Positions 61,173 through 64,000 of a stretch of 64,000 nucleotides of DNA are shown piece after piece. Position 1 is the first letter of the stretch. Every line of letters starts with the position of its first letter. The stretch lies in NCBI RefSeq assembly GCF_030766935.1, contig NZ_JASERL010000007.1:1-64000 (forward strand), written 5' to 3'. The stretch is from Streptomyces sp. KL109B. GTDB lineage: Bacteria > Actinomycetota > Actinomycetes > Streptomycetales > Streptomycetaceae. The translations under genes and the position numbers were made by a program. The notes under the pieces are model-generated. The model saw only the letters and a program-made list of their open reading frames with translations, was not told the origin of the DNA and did not search any database.

Positions 61173-61886
61173 CTAGCCCCGCGGCGTCGATGATGACGGC
61201 GGTGTGCGTACCGGCATCCGGTCAAGATGGCTCAGCCTGACCGGGAACGCCTCCGCCATACGCCGCCAGCCGGGGCCCATGAACTGGACCGAGCACCACG
61301 AACCGTCGACGAAGCCGATTTCGTGGCGGCCGCCCGCCACGTCGCTGCGGTCACGGATCCAGCTCACGTTGCCGAGCTCTGTCGACCAGCCCCCTTCGAC
61401 CAGCCCATTCCTGCTGCCCGTGAGGGAGCCGGCACGCGATACGTAGACGAGTTGCAGGTGATGGCTGGTGACCTGCATGACGACGTCCGCGCCGTTTCTG
61501 GTCCGGGGCATGATGGCCACTGCCAGCAAGCCCGCCATGGAGTCCCAGTCACCACAGAATGGCTTTCCGGGCTTCTTTTCCCCGCGCCAGAAGACCGCCT
61601 CGAAGAACGCTTCGAATGGATTCCAGGTGATGGAGAGCAAGCGCGCTGTCGCGTGCACCGGAAGCATGCACCAACTCCAGGCGGTCCGAGACTCCGGCCG
61701 CAGACCACGTGGGCGGCGGAGATACCCCGGCTTGGGCGCCCTGGCAGCCACGGCGACCCGGTGTGCTCCTCGCAACGCCTCGTCAACCGGCGCAACTGCC
61801 CGCGCCCGCACGACCGACACCTCATTGCGGTCCGAGCCAGTCACCCGAAAGCGGTCCTCTCTGTCTGGCGGGCGCGCATTCCCCAC
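61173..61886 (-). CDS. Unknown-family protein (DGSW family)
   Basis: A 237-residue protein. A Trp/Phe-rich centre (WNPFEAFFEAVFWRGEKKPG) and the signature HEIGFVDGSWCSVQFMGPGW near 193-212 place it with the proteins at 35628, 61887 and 30134. GTG 61886 directly follows the TAG of the upstream gene in the same frame; internal starts are possible. Tandem paralogue of its neighbour. Confidence 0.6.
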   Translation of the reverse strand: MGNARPPDREDRFRVTGSDRNEVSVVRARAVAPVDEALRGAHRVAVAARAPKPGYLRRPRGLRPESRTAWSWCMLPVHATARLLSITWNPFEAFFEAVFWRGEKKPGKPFCGDWDSMAGLLAVAIMPRTRNGADVVMQVTSHHLQLVYVSRAGSLTGSRNGLVEGGWSTELGNVSWIRDRSDVAGGRHEIGFVDGSWCSVQFMGPGWRRMAEAFPVRLSHLDRMPVRTPPSSSTPRG

Positions 61887-62558
61887 CTAGGGCCTTGACG
61901 CACCAGCCGGGAGGATACCCGGGACCTGGGTGGTGAATTCGTGGTTCGGGATGTTCAGGGTCGCCCAGGACCCGTCGGTGAAGCCGAACTCGAAGAGTGT
62001 TTCCTTCTTCTGACGGCGGATCCACGCCAGTTGAGAACGCGGACAGCGCCAGCCGGCCTCGGCGCCTTCTGCGAGGTCGAAGGAGTCACTCGAGGCGCAA
62101 GGAGCGTAGAAGACTTGCAACGCGTCGGGGGTCAGAACAAGAAAGGAGCGCACGTACCACCAACGGGAGTTGGGCTGAATCGCAGTTTCCAGTTGTCCGG
62201 CCGGGCTGTCCCAGCCTCCCCAGAAACCACGCTTTCGGCGCTTGTACTTCTCACGCTTGCCCGGATCGTCGCAGATGTGCTTCGGCCCGTTGGTCGAGGC
62301 GTTCTCATCTCCCCAGAACAACGTCGACGCCACTACTTTGGCTTTGTGCCCCGTACCGACGGTGTTGTCGGCATCCACGAATGCCTTTGGGCGTCGGTCC
62401 GCCGGAGCGACGGGCTCCCTTTCCCTCCACCAGTCCAGGCGGTTGATGGTGAAGGGCCCGGTGACGGGAGTCCCCGGCGGAAGAAGGGCGACGACCCGCG
62501 GGCGCATTTCCTCAGCGCACGCGGCAGAGGCGATTCTCTTGGCTTCTTCGATGTTCAT
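61887..62558 (-). CDS. Unknown-family protein (DGSW family)
   Basis: A 223-residue protein with WGGWDSPAGQLETAI, YVRSFLVLTPDALQVFY and FEFGFTDGSWATLNI, the shared family blocks. ATG 62558 follows the 369-residue gene by 57 bp. It ends immediately before the next paralogue, separated by one TAG codon. Confidence 0.65.
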   Translation of the reverse strand: MNIEEAKRIASAACAEEMRPRVVALLPPGTPVTGPFTINRLDWWREREPVAPADRRPKAFVDADNTVGTGHKAKVVASTLFWGDENASTNGPKHICDDPGKREKYKRRKRGFWGGWDSPAGQLETAIQPNSRWWYVRSFLVLTPDALQVFYAPCASSDSFDLAEGAEAGWRCPRSQLAWIRRQKKETLFEFGFTDGSWATLNIPNHEFTTQVPGILPAGASRP

Positions 62559-62615
62559 GGGGTGTGCGTAGCTCCTGTGCTGTCCAAGCGGCAGGTCCGG
62601 GGCCCTTCGGCGTGA

Positions 62616-63725
62616 CTAGCCGAAGGGCGTGGGCGTCGAGGCGATGGCTTCGCTGTGGCACTTGGTGCTCACGGCCACAGAGCACGTGCTTTCCTGGAAT
62701 ACGACGTGTATGCGGATGCCGAGCGCGGCGAGCCCCGGCTCCGGCGCAGTGGCTCGCTCCGCGGTCAGCGTCACCGCGTCCCCGGTTTCCTCTTGCGAGA
62801 ACGCCCAGCCTTGGCCGCTCAGGTAGGTAGCGACCCTGCTCAAGGCGTCGCGCGCGGACGTCTCCTCAAGCCCTTGGACACTCCAGCGGTGACGGGCCGT
62901 GCACAAGGACCGCAGGCCGCGAGTGGAGCAGTCGTCGCAGGTGACCGTCGCAAGCTCAGTGCCGCCGTCCTCGAAGGTGCCGGAGCCGACTATCGCGTCA
63001 AGGAGCCGACTCGACTGCCGGCGCAGCTGCTCCTGGGTTTCGGGATCGGGCAGCACCGCTTCGTACGCCGGCTGCGGGGGATGCGTCTCCTGGGCGATCT
63101 CGGCATCCGTGGCCCAGTCGATGGTTCGCAGGACCTCGGCGAACAACTCGGAATGCACGTCCCAGCCTCCCGGAGTGAAGAGGCTGAGCTCGAAGAGGAG
63201 CAGCTCGGCGGTGCCCGGCAGCGGAACGTAGGTCTGGATGATGTTGCGCGGGAGGTTCACCGTGGTGCCGTCGTCGGCGTCCCGCACGGGCAGGGGGGCC
63301 ATGGCTACGCGGGTGACAGCGGCGCCGCAGGGCAGCGTCACCGGAAAGACATCGTCCTTCGGGAAGGCTTCCTCCACCGTCCGGCGCAGCTGTTCATCGG
63401 TGTCGTCCTCTGCCAAGTCGTGCTCGAACTGCGTGACGAGGATGGTGGAGGCCGTGATCGCGCCCTCGATCTCCAAGAAGCAGAGTCCGGCGTACAGCGC
63501 ACCGTCGTTCTTCAGCTCGACGACCTGCGCCCCGAGAAGTTGGGCGAACGTGAGCCGCGCGTCCTGTCCGCTGTCGGGCAGCACGTCACAGGCCAACTCG
63601 TAGAGGTCTTCCGCCGCTTCCTCATCGGACGCGGCGTCCAACGGAAGCTCGTGCATGAACGGCGGCATGATCCAGCCGATCCGCAGCTCGGTCGGCGGCG
63701 CAGTGTACGAGGCGGGCACGGTCAC
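62616..63725 (-). CDS. Unknown T7SS-associated protein (YVPxP family) with TPFG tail
   Basis: A 369-residue soluble protein. The first ~220 residues are related to the protein at 32278 (PPFM start, LPCGAAV, QTYVPLP, EVLRTI). The C-terminal ~150 residues are extra, with four Cys (CDDCSTRGLRSLC region) that could bind metal. The protein ends STPTPFG, matching the tail of WXG proteins in the window although it has no WXG domain. GTG 63725 start. Confidence 0.65.
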   Translation of the reverse strand: MTVPASYTAPPTELRIGWIMPPFMHELPLDAASDEEAAEDLYELACDVLPDSGQDARLTFAQLLGAQVVELKNDGALYAGLCFLEIEGAITASTILVTQFEHDLAEDDTDEQLRRTVEEAFPKDDVFPVTLPCGAAVTRVAMAPLPVRDADDGTTVNLPRNIIQTYVPLPGTAELLLFELSLFTPGGWDVHSELFAEVLRTIDWATDAEIAQETHPPQPAYEAVLPDPETQEQLRRQSSRLLDAIVGSGTFEDGGTELATVTCDDCSTRGLRSLCTARHRWSVQGLEETSARDALSRVATYLSGQGWAFSQEETGDAVTLTAERATAPEPGLAALGIRIHVVFQESTCSVAVSTKCHSEAIASTPTPFG

Positions 63726-63748
63726 GCGGGCACTCCTTCAACCACAGG

Positions 63749-64000
63749 TCAGGCCGCCAACGTCTGGCGGTACTTACTGCTGTCCGGTGCGGCAGGGGCC
63801 TGGGCCGGTGCGTTGTTGTCGCCGGTGAGTTCATGCCAGGCTCCGTTGGCGGCGGAGACACCATTGATGACCATCTGGGTGGGGGCAGGCGGCAGTTCCT
63901 TGCCCGCGATCTTTGCCATCGCCCCCGCGGCGCACACCGCCGACCCTGCTCCCAGGATCCCCGAGGCCACCTGTCCCGCGACCGGGACGGCGTTCACGGC
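63749..64000 (-). CDS. Small Ala-rich protein, possibly partial at window edge
   Basis: The frame stays open to the right edge. A GTG at 63997 would give 82 residues with a hydrophobic Gly/Ala stretch (about 5-30) and an Ala/Pro-rich tail ending QTLAA. It lies 23 bp upstream of the 369-residue gene on the same strand. Start unknown; family not recognised. Confidence 0.45.
   Translation of the reverse strand, partial: AVNAVPVAGQVASGILGAGSAVCAAGAMAKIAGKELPPAPTQMVINGVSAANGAWHELTGDNNAPAQAPAAPDSSKYRQTLAA

Noticed and set aside
1..64000. tRNA or rRNA genes, riboswitches
   Set aside because: I saw no cloverleaf-like or rRNA sequence and no recognisable riboswitch core in any intergenic region.

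Overview
The window is high-GC actinobacterial DNA, almost certainly from a Streptomyces species. The evidence is codon bias with GTG and TTG starts, four-base ATGA/GTGA start-stop overlaps, and a housekeeping block (RNase J, dapA, thyX, dapB, M16 protease, PNPase, rpsO) that I recall sitting beside the type VII secretion (ESX/T7SS) locus in S. coelicolor. Identifications come from reading the translations; no search was run.

Layout. 0.1-10.6 kb: conserved chromosome, mostly minus strand (rnj, dapA, thyX; dapB, M16 peptidase, pnp, rpsO), with two small membrane proteins on plus at 4.1-5.0 kb. 10.7-16.6 kb: divergent T7SS core genes eccD (minus) and eccC (plus), ended by a very strong hairpin. 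16.7-30 kb: a toxin/immunity island. It holds a 1468-residue WXG100-like polymorphic toxin with both a papain-like glutamine-deamidase-type domain and a C-terminal nucleic-acid-deaminase-like domain. A P-loop/SUKH-like candidate immunity gene lies downstream of it, flanked by a split and a fused copy of a P-loop + deaminase-like + SUKH-4-like protein. 30-36.3 kb: a minus-strand series of WXG100 and membrane proteins, several translationally coupled. 36.7-39.1 kb: a membrane protein coupled to a mycosin. 39.3-49.3 kb: WXG cassettes, many duplicated and decayed (amber stop, frameshifts, IS256 remnant, truncated paralogues). 49.3-52.7 kb: a second mycosin, a WXG/PPE-like substrate and a small WXG protein. 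53-56.5 kb: an intact WXG cassette paralogous to the one at 39.5-42.3 kb. 56.5-58.4 kb: a frameshifted ATP-binding protein beside a XRE/DUF5753 regulator and its small partner. 58.4-64 kb: paralogous membrane and unknown families, open at the right edge.

How it works together (inference). EccC and EccD would form part of an inner-membrane ESX channel, with the two mycosins as extracellular processing proteases. The many WXG100-domain proteins are candidate substrates or chaperones. Four small ones carry a YxxxD/E motif after the second helix, and six proteins end in Phe-Gly-COOH, a pattern I cannot tie to a named signal. EccB and EccE are not visible in the window, so the apparatus is incomplete here or uses genes outside it.

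The most unusual points are the two-warhead toxin with a non-canonical P-loop immunity partner, the shared FG-COOH tail, a 728-nt microhomology deletion that killed one copy of the P-loop gene, and repeated decay of duplicated ESX cassettes.
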